The notes under the pieces were generated by a model. That model ran no database searches, had not been told where the DNA came from, and worked only from the letters and a program-made list of their open reading frames with translations. Positions 1-10,884 of a DNA stretch of 64,000 nucleotides are shown here, in pieces. The position numbers and the translations under genes were made by a program. Origin of the DNA: Sphaerosporella brunnea (lineage: Eukaryota; Ascomycota; Pezizomycetes; Pezizales; Pyronemataceae); assembly GCA_008704415.1 (NCBI GenBank), contig VXIS01000211.1, positions 21,533-85,532 on the forward strand. The letters are read 5' to 3'. Numbering within the stretch: the first letter of the stretch is position 1; the number at the start of each line of letters is the position of its first letter.

Positions 1-1427
1 GCTTGCGCGTGCTAAAAGATAGTTGTGGCTGGCGCTGGGTGTAGTTCCTTCCAGCGCTGCGCCGTGCTGGTGAAATGACCTGTCTTATAAAGCGCTGGCT
101 TGGAAGCATGCATGACACTGGCCATGATAGTGAGACTCTGCCTGGCGCCCAGGTGGGAACAGCGGAGCTGAAAAATCGCAGATAGCGACTGATGGTAGTG
201 CCGTTACCCTGGATAGGCCTGTGCTGACACCACCACTAACGCCTGATATACGCCGGTGCCTTTGATACCAGCGAGTGATCGTGACCATTCATCATCAGAA
301 GACAGCGCCCATGACGCAGAGGGACAACGAAGCTATCCGGGTGGCGATTGTGCATAATTAAAGCCACCAAGGTGAGGTTTCCAGCGAACCAGTGGTGGGA
401 GTTGATGGAGTGGGGAGGCCGTCGTTGGGAGTCAGATTTGGGCGCAAAACCGTAATTCAATCTTTTCTACGTCGGCGCTTGCATGCAAACTTGTAGTCTA
501 GTGACAGTGCGCGGCGACATATTTTATCTGGCATGTTCTGATCAGACGGTGCCTGCTCTGCACAGCTACCCCGGCGAATGGTGGCGTGTGGATCTAGAGC
601 GGTCAATGGCCGACGGCAGCCAAAGGCGCGGCCAACTGTATAATGCCAAAACTTCGAATATGAGCGACGATGCTCAACTCCATGACCATAATCCCGCGAC
701 ACCAGTGGGAATACGTACCGCGCAAAGGTAGGGGTTTGAAACCGTTCCACGGCGGCAGTGGTGGAAGGAAACAGAACGGGAATGTCAGAGTCGGCAAGTC
801 ATGTTCGATCGCAAGGCCGGAATCGAAGATTTTCCGTGCGGGCGGGTGTGTGTACGACCGGGCACCGCCAGGCCACTCGTCGGCGTGTCTGGGTTAAATA
901 TGCCGACGATCAACTTCGCGCACAAGCACCTCGCAATTTCCGGAATGGCACCACCAAGCTCGAACTGCCGGCATCGCACAGCCTGTAGCGCAGGCAGATA
1001 TCATCGTCCTTGAGCTTGGTGGATGGTATCCGGTGGTGTGCAGCCCACCAAACAGGCGCCTGCGACGTCCACAACGCCTATACCGACCGCCAACCAGCCA
1101 TAGAACTACCACCTCCTGGCCCTTGCCGTATCGCGCGAGTGTCTCCTAGGCACCGCACGGGGTGCCTTTACACAATAACCCAAGGACGGCTTCCTGAGGC
1201 TCGGGGGATTGCCTATCAGGGCGGAGGATATACAGCCATTTTTGTGCGGTGCTGTGCGGTTGCCTCATGCAGATATCCCGCTGGATGGTTTCGGATGGCT
1301 ACTGAGCAGCACTACCGCTGTCACACGAAGGTGGCTATATGGTGCTTGTCATCCGGTTCCGGTGGTTTCATCATGGGACCCGGATCGTGGATAACTGGCC
1401 GGGGCAAGTAAACAAGTGACTGTCATC
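1..1427. other. No recognisable gene
   Basis: Only short, mutually overlapping open frames are present on both strands, none with a recognisable motif or low-complexity coding signature. I see no inverted terminal repeats, no LTR ends and no RNA gene. The stretch ends at the left terminus of the family A hAT element. Confidence 0.5.
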
Positions 1428-2374
1428 GACTGACGGACACGAGCCGAGCCAGCACGAGTAAATAGCTCGAAGGCCGAGCTGGAGCCGACTCGATCCCGCC
1501 GAATTTTGAGCTCGAGCCGGTTCTAACGATCGTCAATTTGGCTCGAGCTGGATTCGAGCTTTCATATGGAATTTTGTCCGTTCCGTAGTCGTACCTGGTC
1601 TGGATATATCACCGCATCAAAGCCATCTCAACAAACTCCACCACACCACCGCCCCACCTTCACCGCCCCTCCATGACCGCAACGGGGCACCACCGCCCGC
1701 CCCCAATCAAACTGTCACCAACCGTCCTCACGTTTGATCTTGAGCAAACGCGCCACAGTCCAACAAATTGAGCATGTCGCCGGTCTTTGTTAGCAGTGGG
1801 TCCTGCATTCATCAACGACTCGGCCGGGCGGCTGCTCCGAGTCCTGCTGACCAACAGGACGATGCGGCGCATGTGATCCACCAGGATATAATTAGACAAT
1901 GGCGTAGGTGTGATGCTCGAAGTTCAAAGACCTCGCGGTAATTCCTGCGCCCCGATACTTTTTACGAAGTAGCTGCAATCAGCGCATGCAGCGGGCAGCG
2001 AAGCTCACCTTACATTACCTTTTTCTATTAAAGAAGAATAATTTTTCACGCTTATGTTTCAGGCAAGAACAGAGTGGACGCCGTTGAATGCTCTGATTCT
2101 GACACCGAGGCGGATACGCGGTCAGATGTTGAGGGTACAGCTGGAGACGGTACAGAGATTCACAGTGACCATGGCGCGCCGGAGGGTACACATCCAGCTG
2201 CGGAGGCTGTTCTGAACTCGTCTCCGGGCTTTTGGACCTCGCAGAGTGATCTGTACAGATATCAAACTAATATTCCATGTACATCAGAATTCAGTCCCCG
2301 CGCCAGCATGACGCTGTGCTCCGATCTTCGTGTGAAGCAATTGAACGGCTCGGGCCGGCTCGCATCCATCACTA
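1428..2374 (+). mobile_element. hAT family A non-autonomous element, complete ends
   Basis: Left end carries TGACGGACACGAGCC and right end GGCTCGCATCCATCACTA, which are imperfect inverted repeats. The same termini recur at 32.7/33.4 and 39.5/40.0 kb. Subterminal DNA is packed with GAGCC and GCTCGAG motifs, as hAT transposase binding regions often are. Flanking octamers CTGTCATC (1420-1427) and CTCTCACC (2375-2382) agree at 6 of 8 positions, consistent with a decayed 8-bp hAT target duplication. At 947 bp it is too short for a full transposase, and only the acidic C-terminal tail remains inside. Non-autonomous and old. Confidence 0.65.
2074..2300 (+). pseudogene. hAT transposase C-terminal acidic tail
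   Basis: The frame reads an acidic tail containing IHSDHGAPEG and, further on, SSPGFW. It matches by eye the tail after the hAT dimerisation domain on the minus strand at 32.3 kb (HSDHGEAEG... SSSGLPDLSD) and a third copy at 39.7 kb (IHSDRDVP... RFPGLSDLSE). In all three the tail is read toward the transposon 3' end. The catalytic and dimerisation parts are absent here, so this is a remnant and no active enzyme. The nominal open frame runs past the element end at 2374, which has no biological meaning. Confidence 0.55.
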
Positions 2375-3610
2375 CTCTCACCTCCGAATTGAAGGATTGG
2401 TGTGGCTAATTTGCACTCATTCGGGCGTCTCAAGGATGGTCCAAGGCAGTTTAAACTGAGAACGCCACAACCGGTGGGTTACTGGTTGTTACCTCGCAAC
2501 CAGCCGCAACAAAACTGTGAGTGAGACATCCGAACGGTTCTAGCAAGGCGTCGACCAACGTCAGGTCGCAAAGGTCCTGCTTCAAACACCAAGCGGGACC
2601 GCAGAAATGGGCCGGGACTTCGTTGTAGCGCGACAGAAGGACTGGGCGGAATAACCGCGGAGAATAAACTGAGCCCTACCAAAATCGCCAGGTAATCGTC
2701 GCGGTTTCCGCAGGATGGGAAGCAACGACGCCTGGGCTTTCAATCATGATGGCAAAGCGGCAGCTTTATATTTCCATCGTAGTGCGGTAGAGCGTTGCAA
2801 AAACAAATGGAAGAAGTTGCGTGTTCAAAGCACAGGTATTTGTAACTACCGCGAACTGCGATACAAGCGACTGAACCAAAGAGCCGGTGGTATACCGAAC
2901 GTGGCCATGCCAGCACAAGTTGGGATAGGGCCCGGGTATCATCTTGTATTTGCTCGACCGAGGGGCAACTGCGACTGTTTGTTAAGGTGAAAAGGCCTGC
3001 GGTCGCTTCGCTTTGATTACCTTGTCCGCTTAGTCTTCCATTTTTCGGATTCCTTGCATCATCCGACTGGGACGTCTTCTTCCTGGTATTGGAAAACTCT
3101 CCGGCGCAATGCCAGTGGAAGGTCTGGCCTATGGGCAAACCCACGTTGGTGAGACTACCTCGCAAGCGAACTCGTTATGCCTTTTCAAGTTTTCAGGCAG
3201 CAGTGATGTTTTCAGCGGGGTGGGGTGGTTTGTTGAAGCTACAGACAGCGTCGCTGTGGATAGCTGTTGGAGCAGAAAGGGGTCATTGAGGCGCCCGCAA
3301 CGGTGGAAGAGGGAGCGTTGGGCTGGAATAAAAGCTTGCGAACGCGCTTAACCAGAAAGGACTCGTGGTTTCCCAACGCATAATGTATACATGAGAAATC
3401 ACTCGCTCTGATCCGATAAAAACAAGCCCCGTTGGCGGCTGTGACTAAGGGTTCGGTTGGAACCAACAGCGGGGGATAACAATACGTGAAAAACCAGCAA
3501 GCAAAATGGACGGCAGATTTGGAGAAATTTTGTCGTTGTCGCGGTCGCGTTGTCGTCTTTGGCCACTCGTTTTGAGCGGTGGTGCGGCCGGAGATGACAT
3601 AAGCGCGTAG
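2375..3610. other. No recognisable gene
   Basis: Several overlapping frames of 60-140 codons lie on both strands (for example minus 2740-3165 and plus 3109-3351), with no family motif, signal peptide or repeat. I cannot support a gene here. Confidence 0.45.
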
Positions 3611-3611
3611 T

Positions 3612-4035
3612 CGATGAGATGAGATGAGATAAGCCTCATAAGATAAGATAAGATGCGATAAATGCGTGGCTGTCAGCTGGCAGGGGTCTGATTATCTAAC
3701 CTTGCCAAGCCTGCGTTGCTTGCCAGTTGGCGACGAGCGTTGCCTCGCCAACCGTTTTGTTTTCGTCGTGCTCGCCTAATCAACACGAAGACTCCTTGCA
3801 GGCCTATCCGACTCTCAAATCTGCTACGCGCAACGAAAGCGCTGGCGATCAGTCGCGGTCCGGGTCAAAACCCAAGGGTGTATTGGTGTCAGGCATGCTT
3901 AATGGCGCAGATTGTTCGTGGATATGTATGTTGTTTGGTGGCTTCTACACAGGCCGCTTACAGGAAATCACTCGACCGCCGAACCTTACCGGGTTAGGCA
4001 TATCTCTTATCTTATCTCATCATCCAGTATCTGCT
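3612..4035. repeat. Element-like segment with GATAAG-type inverted ends
   Basis: The left end is a run of GATGAGATGAGATGAGATAAG-like units (3613-3652); the right end near 4003-4024 carries CTTATCTTATCTCATCATC, its approximate reverse complement. DNA to the right of this end (4022-4068) resembles 7258-7300, where a CTTATCTTAT motif is again followed by CCACCATCAA-like sequence, so at least the right end is dispersed. It may be a small inverted-repeat element or simple-sequence expansion; no target duplication was seen. Confidence 0.35.
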
Positions 4036-4181
4036 GGTATCCACCATCAACCGGTGAGGGACTGTAGAGGTTATATCATGGTTCGCAGCGAAAGTGCGAT
4101 ACGATCTGCGCATGTCTGTTTTCCAAACCTCCGAGCCACGGTATGTGTTTACGAGCGTCTGCCACATTCAGATCGCCTGCA

Positions 4182-4913
4182 TCACCAATCACCAACTTCA
4201 TCATCACCATCACAATCATCACTATGTGGCGGCAAACAAACAAGATTAATATCCCCGGTATCCTCGTCGGCATAGGAGCGAAGCTGGTCGAGAGCAGCTC
4301 CTGTCAGGCGATTGAAGGCATAGCAAAGACGGGCCTGTTCGGTTGGATAACGGGTGGGTTGGGCAGCAAGCTTGTTGCGCCGCTGCAGAATCCAGGTCCT
4401 CAGCTCCTCAGGCTTACTGCCATCGAAGGTAGGAGCGTTGGGGAACCCGCCTGACTGAGCACCACCTTCCGGGTTCTCACGAACCTGGGCAGCGGCCGTT
4501 GCCAGGACCTGGTTTACCTGGGCTGTAGAAGCAGTAAGCGCGGTGCGAGCTGCATCACGCTCGATCTGAGTGGTCCGGAGTTCGGCACGCGTCTCCTCCA
4601 GCTCTTCGTGCAAGTTAGGAGGTGCTTCGCAGGCCAGGAGTCGCTCAGCCACGTGAGCGAAATCGATCAGACGTTGATCGCGCTCCTCCTGGGGGAAGCC
4701 TTCCGGGGGTGCTTGAGCGCCTGTTTCGATGGCTGCCCAGAGATTGGCGGGGATCCTGATGTCGTGGTAGGTGTTCAAGGTATAGTAAGAAACGAGGTGA
4801 CGGAGCGAGTAGGTTGGGCTTTGGGTGACTGAACCTAGCGTAACGGAGAGGGTCGGGAACAGACTGAAGGGGCCTAAGGTACTCGCGTACGGAGGGGTAA
4901 CAGACAGATTCAA
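4182..4913 (-). pseudogene. gag: Ty3/gypsy-type gag fragment
   Basis: The 240-codon frame has an N-terminal helical, Glu/Arg/Ala-rich part (around EELEETRAELRTTQIERDAA) followed by the conserved capsid-like stretch FDGSKPEELRTWI ... CYAFNRLTGAALDQLRSYA. This is typical of gag from LTR retrotransposons, where it forms the capsid. The same N-terminal architecture occurs at 63.7 kb, where it starts MPIYKAISDDLW; here the equivalent is YHDIRIPANLW with no ATG upstream, so the start is lost. The capsid reading ends about 4250 and runs into unrelated residues; nucleocapsid, protease and polymerase are missing. Truncated copy. Confidence 0.75.
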
Positions 4914-4942
4914 GAACAGGTGCGCAAGACGAGATCCGGAGG

Positions 4943-5144
4943 TGACGAGAGGTGCGATGCACGAGGTCTAGGACTCAGATCCGAACCAAGGTACTCAGAT
5001 TGACATACAAAGGTTCAGTGAAGAGGAAAGGAAAGCAAACAATAAAGCGGAAGCGAAGGCCCCTCTATATAGCCCACGTGATAGCGGTAGCCGCACATAG
5101 CCTCGGCAGAGCCGCAACATCCTAATCCAACTTCGCGCCGTGAC
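4943..5144 (-). mobile_element. Putative 5' LTR of gypsy-type element
   Basis: On the minus strand an LTR-like start TGTCACGG lies at 5144, matching the LTR starts at 10884 and 63386. A TATA-like CTATATAG follows at about 5066-5073 (minus strand), then a pyrimidine-rich leader into gag. The 3' edge is uncertain; TCTCGTCA ending at 4943 is one TG...CA-compatible choice. The insertion joins directly onto the unknown gene at 5145. Confidence 0.45.
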
Positions 5145-5973
5145 AGTTGCATGGGCGGTGGAAACTGCTTTGCCAGGATTTTGCGGACTGCTTCGTTTGT
5201 CGTTTTCAGGGGAAGGAGTGACTTTGGTATTTGTCCCGTGGGGATCGCCTGGCAAACATTGCGTTGCCACCGCTTGCCAAATGTGACGACAGTCTGCGTG
5301 CCGACTGATTCTAGGAAATTATAAGGATTGGTCATGAAATTGCGTTGAACCGCCGTCAATTGGAAGCTCAGCGCTGCCAGATCGGACGCGTCTGTGCACT
5401 TTCCGCGGCAGGTGAGAGACTTGGTAACGTAGTCGTTGGTAATTACCGGGGCCGTGACGACGTTCGACTGGCCAAACAGGAGCTCAGGAGCCTGCGGCAT
5501 CTCCCGGTGGGCAGTATTGTCGTTGGGAGACGCGAGACACATCGTGGCGGACACCCTGCCATGGGGCAGTGCACGCACCTTCTTCATCTGGACTGGGCAT
5601 GGAAGAACATCCAACGCCTTCCTGCCCTTCTGTCGAGCGCGCAACTACGAGTGCAATGTAGCCAGGACTTGGCACTGCGTGAGGTGCTCATACAGCCACC
5701 GGATCGGCAGTAGCATTTGCGAGATTTTAGGCGTGAGCATTCTCACGGTGCGGTCGTTGGGGTCAAGGATTGTGACACCCAATCCTCTCGCCTTGACGGC
5801 AGCAAAGACATTGCGGAAGAATATCAGGCGCATTTCCGTGGTTTGGTCAGCTTAGTGGTATAACGAGGCGTGGAAGGGAAGGGGTGGGGTGCCACTCACA
5901 CAAGGTTGCAGTGGGTCTTTGCAAGCTCACCTACCAGGCTGGAGATATGCTCCCCGAGATCCTCGTCGGTCAT
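5145..5973 (-). pseudogene. Unknown two-exon gene, stopped and truncated by retrotransposon
   Basis: Exon 1 (5931-5973) begins with ATG and encodes MTDEDLGEHISSLV plus one base. An 80-nt intron (5851-5930) starts GTGAGC and ends CTAAG, and phase is preserved into exon 2, which reads DQTTEMRLIFFRNVFAAV and on through GVTILDPNDRTVRML and LPIRWLYEHLTQCQVL. An in-frame TAG lies at 5645-5647, yet the same frame stays open for over 160 more codons (QMKKVRALPHGRVSATM ... KQFPPPMQ) until the LTR start at 5144. I read this as one gene with a nonsense mutation and an insertion. The family is unknown to me. Alternatively the protein genuinely ends at the TAG. Confidence 0.5.
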
Positions 5974-6153
5974 GTCTGCAGCTCTGCCAGCATATGTTGG
6001 GGCGCGCAGATGCTACGCTCTGTGATTGCCAGGTTGACCCGTGTCAGTTAGAGCGCTAGGTGGAGGAGGCTGCAGACAATGTCGTGCTGCGATGGACTCT
6101 TGTTGGGATTGCAGCCACCTGTATGGCAGATACCACAGTTGCATGTGTGGGGG

Positions 6154-6478
6154 ATTTGTTGACGATAGGTTTCACGCAGTGGATTTTAAGAACGTCAATA
6201 GAAGTGATGATTCCAAGGTATCCCCCGCAAGGTTGAAAGTACTAGATACGGCCACAACCACCTAAAGTTCGCTGACTAACAGGCTATATTTTAGCGGTTG
6301 TGGCCGTATCTAGTACTTTCAACATTGCGGGGGATAGTGCTAAGTGCAAAAACAGGCCGCTAGCTCCAACCCTTGATTTAACTACATCGCCATCGAACCC
6401 TAACCCTATCTGTCGCAGTTCATGAGCGGATAGTATACAGTGATGTAGTCCATATCTCAACAACGGTCTGATGGACAC
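6154..6478 (+). repeat. Family D internal fragment carrying a hairpin
   Basis: TTGACGATAGGTTTCACGCA near 6160 and the ACTACATCGCCATC ... GTAGTCCATAT stretch at 6378-6466 match the interior of the family D element at 7826-8314. A hairpin-forming block (6219-6336) sits between the two matching parts and is absent from the D element. No family D terminal repeat flanks this copy, so it is a fragment. Confidence 0.5.
6219..6336. repeat. Long inverted repeat (47-bp arms)
   Basis: The left arm (6219-6266) and right arm (6290-6336) are reverse complements with only a few mismatches, sharing the core GAAAGTACTAGATACGGCCA and its complement. The spacer is about 23 bp. The arms would form a strong stem. 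It interrupts family D-like DNA and may be a small foldback insertion. Confidence 0.75.
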
Positions 6479-7655
6479 TCGAGATGATTGCATGCAGGAG
6501 GGGATGTGATCCCTATAGATATAGAACACACGTAAAATTTACCGTACCTTGGTGGCGAGTGAAGCGAGGTGCAGGGTATCTACTACAATATAGGGCAAAG
6601 TGTCACGTGAGGCGGAAAAAACACGGGAAAAACCCAGGGGCTAAGTGATTAAGTGTGATGCAGGGCGGAGCCATACAGCGATCCTGCGCAGCGACTACGC
6701 TGCCGTGCACTCTCCTAGATTTGTGAATGGTTGCGGAATGGAATTGAGTTGTATCTATCCGTGCGGCGGTGAATTGAGACGGTCTTGCCTCCTCACCCCC
6801 AACCCACCAAAGCCCCGACCCACTTGATTGTGGATTGATAAGGTAAAAGATAATCTACGCTGCAATCTCAATTCCCCCGTCCCGTCGACTGAGATTCTGC
6901 AATTGTGCGCGCCACGGCCTACGCCCCACGCCCCTCGCTTCACAATACCGCCTTTCCGCCATGCACCCAACAATATCCGCTGGAACGTGCGGCTCCTTGT
7001 CATGGCAACCTTGACTGACCCTTTGGATTCTGAAAAAGGAAGCCCTGGAAGAAAAAAACCGGCAGAAGTGGCAGCAAAGGTTCAGGCGGGTGAGAAGCGA
7101 CAAAATGGGACGTAGCCACAGCCATAGAGCGGCAAATATATTTGTGGATTTTTCTTCATTGTTTTCTATTTTTGTGCAGGTCATCACTGGTGCGCTCGAA
7201 GAATTTTACTCGACAGGACAGTGAGATTGAGATTGCCGCGTAGATTATCTCTTATCTTATGAATCCACTATCAAGTGTGGTGCACCATCAAGTAGGTCGG
7301 GACTTTACCTCCTCTCTTTGCTTTACCACTTCGCAACCACCTTTTTCCTCTCCGCACACCCGCTGCTTCTGACTTCTTACACCTCATAAAACAACTCTGC
7401 ATGTGGAAGAAAACAACACTGCCCCATGCAGAACCTGCCGCCAATCTGCGCTTCCAATTTCAGAGTTCTTCTTCTGGAAGGCGGGAAAGCTCTATAGAAC
7501 GAGTGTTTGATGTAGAGCACGTGTCGCCCGACGGACTGCAAAAGCAGCTCTATATGGACCGGTCAGTGGCTGGCATTGAGGGGTTGGATGAAAGCAACTG
7601 CGCCGTGTTTCAAACACATACGCCGTGACCGCAACGTACACAAGTGCATATGACT
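6479..7655. other. No recognisable gene
   Basis: Only short frames occur (for example plus 6828-7115 and minus 6855-7187, antisense to each other). A single TGTCACGTGAGG at 6601 resembles an LTR start but no matching end or internal region follows. Around 7245-7300 lies DNA similar to 4010-4068. Confidence 0.45.
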
Positions 7656-7659
7656 TAAC

Positions 7660-7800
7660 ATTAAGCGTCACTGTACTGATGACTGCACACCGTATGTTCG
7701 CCAACACGCATGCTGAGGTCCAAGGGTAGACTTTTCGTATATAGCCATATGTCATGGCCGCGAGCGGCCGAATACATCATGATTAAAACAAACAAAAGCC
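7660..7800 (+). mobile_element. 5'-truncated LINE 3' tail
   Basis: Contains AAGGGTAGACTTTTCGTAT, GTCATGGCCGCGAGCGGCCG and an end ATGATTAAAACAAACAAA. The same block follows the decayed LINE C-terminus at 12.7-12.8 kb and, reversed, lies downstream of the LINE at 20.56-20.65 kb. I infer it is the LINE 3' untranslated tail, left here by a severely 5'-truncated insertion. Confidence 0.6.
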
Positions 7801-7825
7801 AACACGCATGTTTACTAGTATTTAC

Positions 7826-8314
7826 CAGTGTTCTCAATAGTCGGCCCAAAAAGCCAGGGCTGTCAGCCCGGCTGCCAACATGGGCCGGCTGGGATTGCTG
7901 TTTGATGAGCCCGGCTACGAAGCCCGGGCTGACCGGCTATGAGCTGCGTCTTTGCATGTAAAAGTCGCAAATTGGTACAGATTGATAACTGTTGACGATA
8001 GGTTTCACGCAGAGGGGATATATTGAATGTACGGAGCTCAGCGCGCAGTTTGTGCACTTAAGGTGCAGAAACGGGCCGTCAGCTCCAAACCTTAATCGAA
8101 CTACATCGCTATCTACCCCTACTGTCGGAGTTCATACTCATATCGTGACGTACTCCATATTCTGAACAATAACCAGCGAAGCAACGACGATGTGCAGCTC
8201 ATGCAGCCCACAGCCAGCCAGCCGGGATACGAGTTGAAAAGCCGGCCTGGCGTTTTGATCAGCCCAATGCTGCCCAACGCAGCCAGCCTGGCTGCCTGGC
8301 TATTAAAAACACTG
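7826..8314 (+). mobile_element. Family D hAT-type MITE, full length
   Basis: Starts CAGTGTTCTCAATAGTCGG and ends GCTATTAAAAACACTG, imperfect inverted repeats. Flanking octamers GTATTTAC and TTATCTAC agree at 6 of 8 positions. The 489 bp hold no transposase. Subterminal parts are rich in AGCCCGGCT/AGCCAGCC motifs. Relatives: 44525-44838 (internally shortened), 62635-62755 (one end), 6154-6478 (interior). Confidence 0.75.
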
Positions 8315-8594
8315 TTATCTACTATTCACGAAAATAAATTTCACACCAGTAACCATTGGTCAATTTTGCGAACTGAATACCCGCAGCTTCATCACATTCG
8401 CAGTTACAGCCCTGCCACATTCATTTGCTGTCGGTGCCGGCAACCACAAGATATTCCTGACAGGCATCTCGCTGTACCATCCCATCAGTCACCTACATCA
8501 TTCCAGGTCGTGGGGTTCTTACCGGTCAGAATTCCATTACACAACGTTGGGTAGTAGTCCTTCCATTCACGAACAGCATAGATCTCACCACCAC

Positions 8595-9235
8595 TTACCA
8601 CCACCACACGCATCGCGCTTGGGAACGCGAAGCCGCTACGTGTTGGACACCAATTGGCGACCAAAGCTTCACGCTCGCTTGCCGCTCAAGGGCGCGCAAG
8701 AAAAATCCAAAAATACGGGCGCCCGACGTGATTGCGCGACCACGCACCACGCCAGGCATGGACACCGTTATGTGTTCGTCTCTGCAAGCCCCAAGCGACC
8801 CCATTGAAACGCCATCGATGATGGCCGTCGTGATACCAGCGCTCACCGCGGCGACCGAAATGCCCGGCAGCGGGCCCGCCAACACCCAGAACCCACCCAT
8901 CGCCCAGGACAACGATATGATGCTCATACAGACCTAACTTCAGAATGCCTCCCAATGCGTACGTCAAGAGCTTACCCATGAGCCTCAACCTGGACCGGCT
9001 GAGTGTGATAATGGGTAGTATCTGACTCATGCCTCCAGACGGCGGTATTTCTCCCGATCGCCTTGTCGCATAATTGGTGCACGTCCTCGTCGCATGATGA
9101 TCCCTCCATGCCAAAATGTATTTCTCTCCGAGCATTTATCTGCCTCTGCCCGACCGGTAGCAGACCGTTGGTGTTTTGGTACATGATTCGCATCCAGCTC
9201 ATGGCCATGCAGAACGTAAAGCTGACAGCGGGACG
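8595..9235 (-). pseudogene. Unknown coding segment, relative of the 12.9-13.5 kb segment
   Basis: On the minus strand the translation shows MYQNTNGLLPVGQ and, in a neighbouring frame, ILAWRDHHATRTCTN ... TRRS. The segment at 13.26-13.46 kb reads VYQNTNGRMPLQQ and ILAWQDRHAASMCTN ... TRRS. Protein-level similarity with diverged DNA suggests that this was once coding. Further down, minus 8595-8927 is open, starting MSIISLSWAMGGFWVLAG, hydrophobic and Gly/Val-rich. I do not recognise the family; a start like RIMYQNTNGL vaguely recalls endonuclease/exonuclease/phosphatase domains, but this is weak. Frame breaks indicate a pseudogene. Confidence 0.4.
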
Positions 9236-9303
9236 AGAACTCTGTTGCTTGAACCAGATGTTTATTTGTTTCGGTTTCCGGTTGCTTGTTTCTTTTCCCT
9301 AGG

Positions 9304-9861
9304 CTATCTTCCGGTTCGCGTTTGTATGGGCTTTCGGTTTTTGAGGCTTTGGAGGCGTGCGTCGGGGCGTGGTGGGTGGAGGTGGCGCTGCCTGCGGCAG
9401 CTGGGTGATCCAGGGTGATCGGGTTCGAGGGTTTGCTTGTCAGGGTCTGAGAGCGGGGTTGTCCGTGTCGGGACCTTGCTGGCAATCCAAAGGGGTATGT
9501 ACGTTGCTTGCGATGATTGGGGCGGGATGGGGGGAACCAAAGCCGTCTCTCGATACTCGGCTTGGGTCCACTGACTTCTAGCCGCTTCTTCCTCTAGGAG
9601 ACCACTAAGGTCCCAAAGGGCGACTGGGGTAGGTTTCCAATCCATTTGCTCAGCAAGTCGCTCGTCCTGCTCTGTTAGACGGCTAAGCTCTTGGTACATG
9701 AGCTGGACGTGTTGCTGCATCTCAGCAATCGCCATCTCATGAAGTCTACGAGTAGCTTCTTGCTGCTTGACTATTCGTGCGAGCACAGCGCGTGCTCGAC
9801 GGACCTGGTCCTTGATTAACTCAAAGACCAGCTCCTGGATCTGCTGAAATAGCTGATCCAT
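9304..9861 (-). pseudogene. gag: Gypsy-type gag N-terminal fragment (second element)
   Basis: The frame from the ATG at 9861 begins MDQLFQQIQELVFEL and is strongly helical: RRARAVLARIVKQQEATRRL, then MYQELSRLTEQDERLAEQM, typical of the coiled N-terminal part of gag in LTR retrotransposons. The frame is open upstream to about 9927 with a GTG codon. It lies about 50-115 bp downstream (minus strand) of a 908 bp LTR, as expected for gag. The capsid core, protease and polymerase are not seen, and downstream residues turn Pro/Arg-rich without motifs. Truncated. Confidence 0.6.
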
Positions 9862-9976
9862 GTTTGCAGCTGAATCAATTGAGTCAGGGACATCCTGGGT
9901 GGAGACTCCCAGGATAAGCGATGCCACTTCTCTGGGGTTCCTAACTACGAGGCCACGGCTGTCAACCTCAGGGTAA

Positions 9977-10884
9977 TGTCACGTGTTCCACTCAAGGAGT
10001 GGAACTTGGGGGGTGGCTTCGATGGTGATAGATGCCATTATGGGGATGCCAGGCGACAAGAATGCTTAAAATTCTGATGTAACGAGGCTCTGTCTACAAG
10101 AGTGTCGTGTAATTGAACTCGTGACCTTGAGAAAAGCAAGGCAAAATCATAAACAATAGAATTTTATGGGCTAACTTGTCGGGTGGACACTAATGGTTCT
10201 TGTTCGTTGGAGATAAAGGGGTTCGCTGCGAGGAAGCAATCCTACTTATAGTAGGAAGCCGCGCCAGAGACTACCGTCTCCCTGAGTAATACTCAGCCTT
10301 CACTCCTTGCTGGTCTCTATGACTGTGGGCGTCAAGGCGCGCACAGAGATCACCCCACCTTCCTATGACTCACTCTTTGATTTCAAATCATGAGTCATAG
10401 GCATGGGTCGCACCCAGAATACCCCACTTTGGGATCGTATTCTCGTGGTGCAGGTAGACACGCAGCCCTATTGGCTTCATCTCCCGACCTTCTGCGTCGC
10501 ATGCCTTACGCGACAACCATACTGACTAAGGAGGTTCTCGGGCGAGTGATTCTTCCCGTTGTCGGCTCAACGCCTTCCGGTTGATCACTCCTGACCCCTC
10601 CGATCGTCATGCTAGTGCCCGGAACAGGCAGGTCAACGAAGATATCTCAGAAGAGCTCCGACAATAGCCTATAGTATTGTCATCTCCGAATCGGGTTCTC
10701 TTCTCAGGGAGCGTTCTACCTGAGGCACCCGATCTCCAAGTTCTTCCATAGCGTCACTCAAGCTAGCTACTATGATCCGGAGCCACCCGGCTATCACGTG
10801 CTCTTGAAGCGATCACTATGCAGACTCTATTCTATTCCCTAGCTGACTACTTAGAGCACATGTCACGTGACCATACCCGTGACA
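9977..10884 (-). mobile_element. 908-bp LTR of gypsy-type element
   Basis: On the minus strand it starts TGTCACGGGTATGG (10884) and ends GGAACACGTGACA (9977), so the termini are TG...CA with inverted TGTCACG/CGTGACA. A TATA-like CTATAAGT lies at about 10245-10252 (minus). Two stem-forming repeats are visible: GTTCCACTC/GAGTGGAAC near 9985-10006 and CTATGACTC/GAGTCATAG near 10363-10399. The gag frame follows directly. The flanks show no 5-bp duplication, as expected for one LTR of an incomplete element. Confidence 0.6.

Noticed and set aside
3727..4275. Plus-strand frame of 182 codons
   Set aside because: It crosses the GATAAG-type repeat end and runs antisense into the gag fragment, with no motif.
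6601..6612. TGTCACGTGAGG as an LTR start
   Set aside because: No matching CA-ending terminus, TATA-like box or retroelement coding follows.
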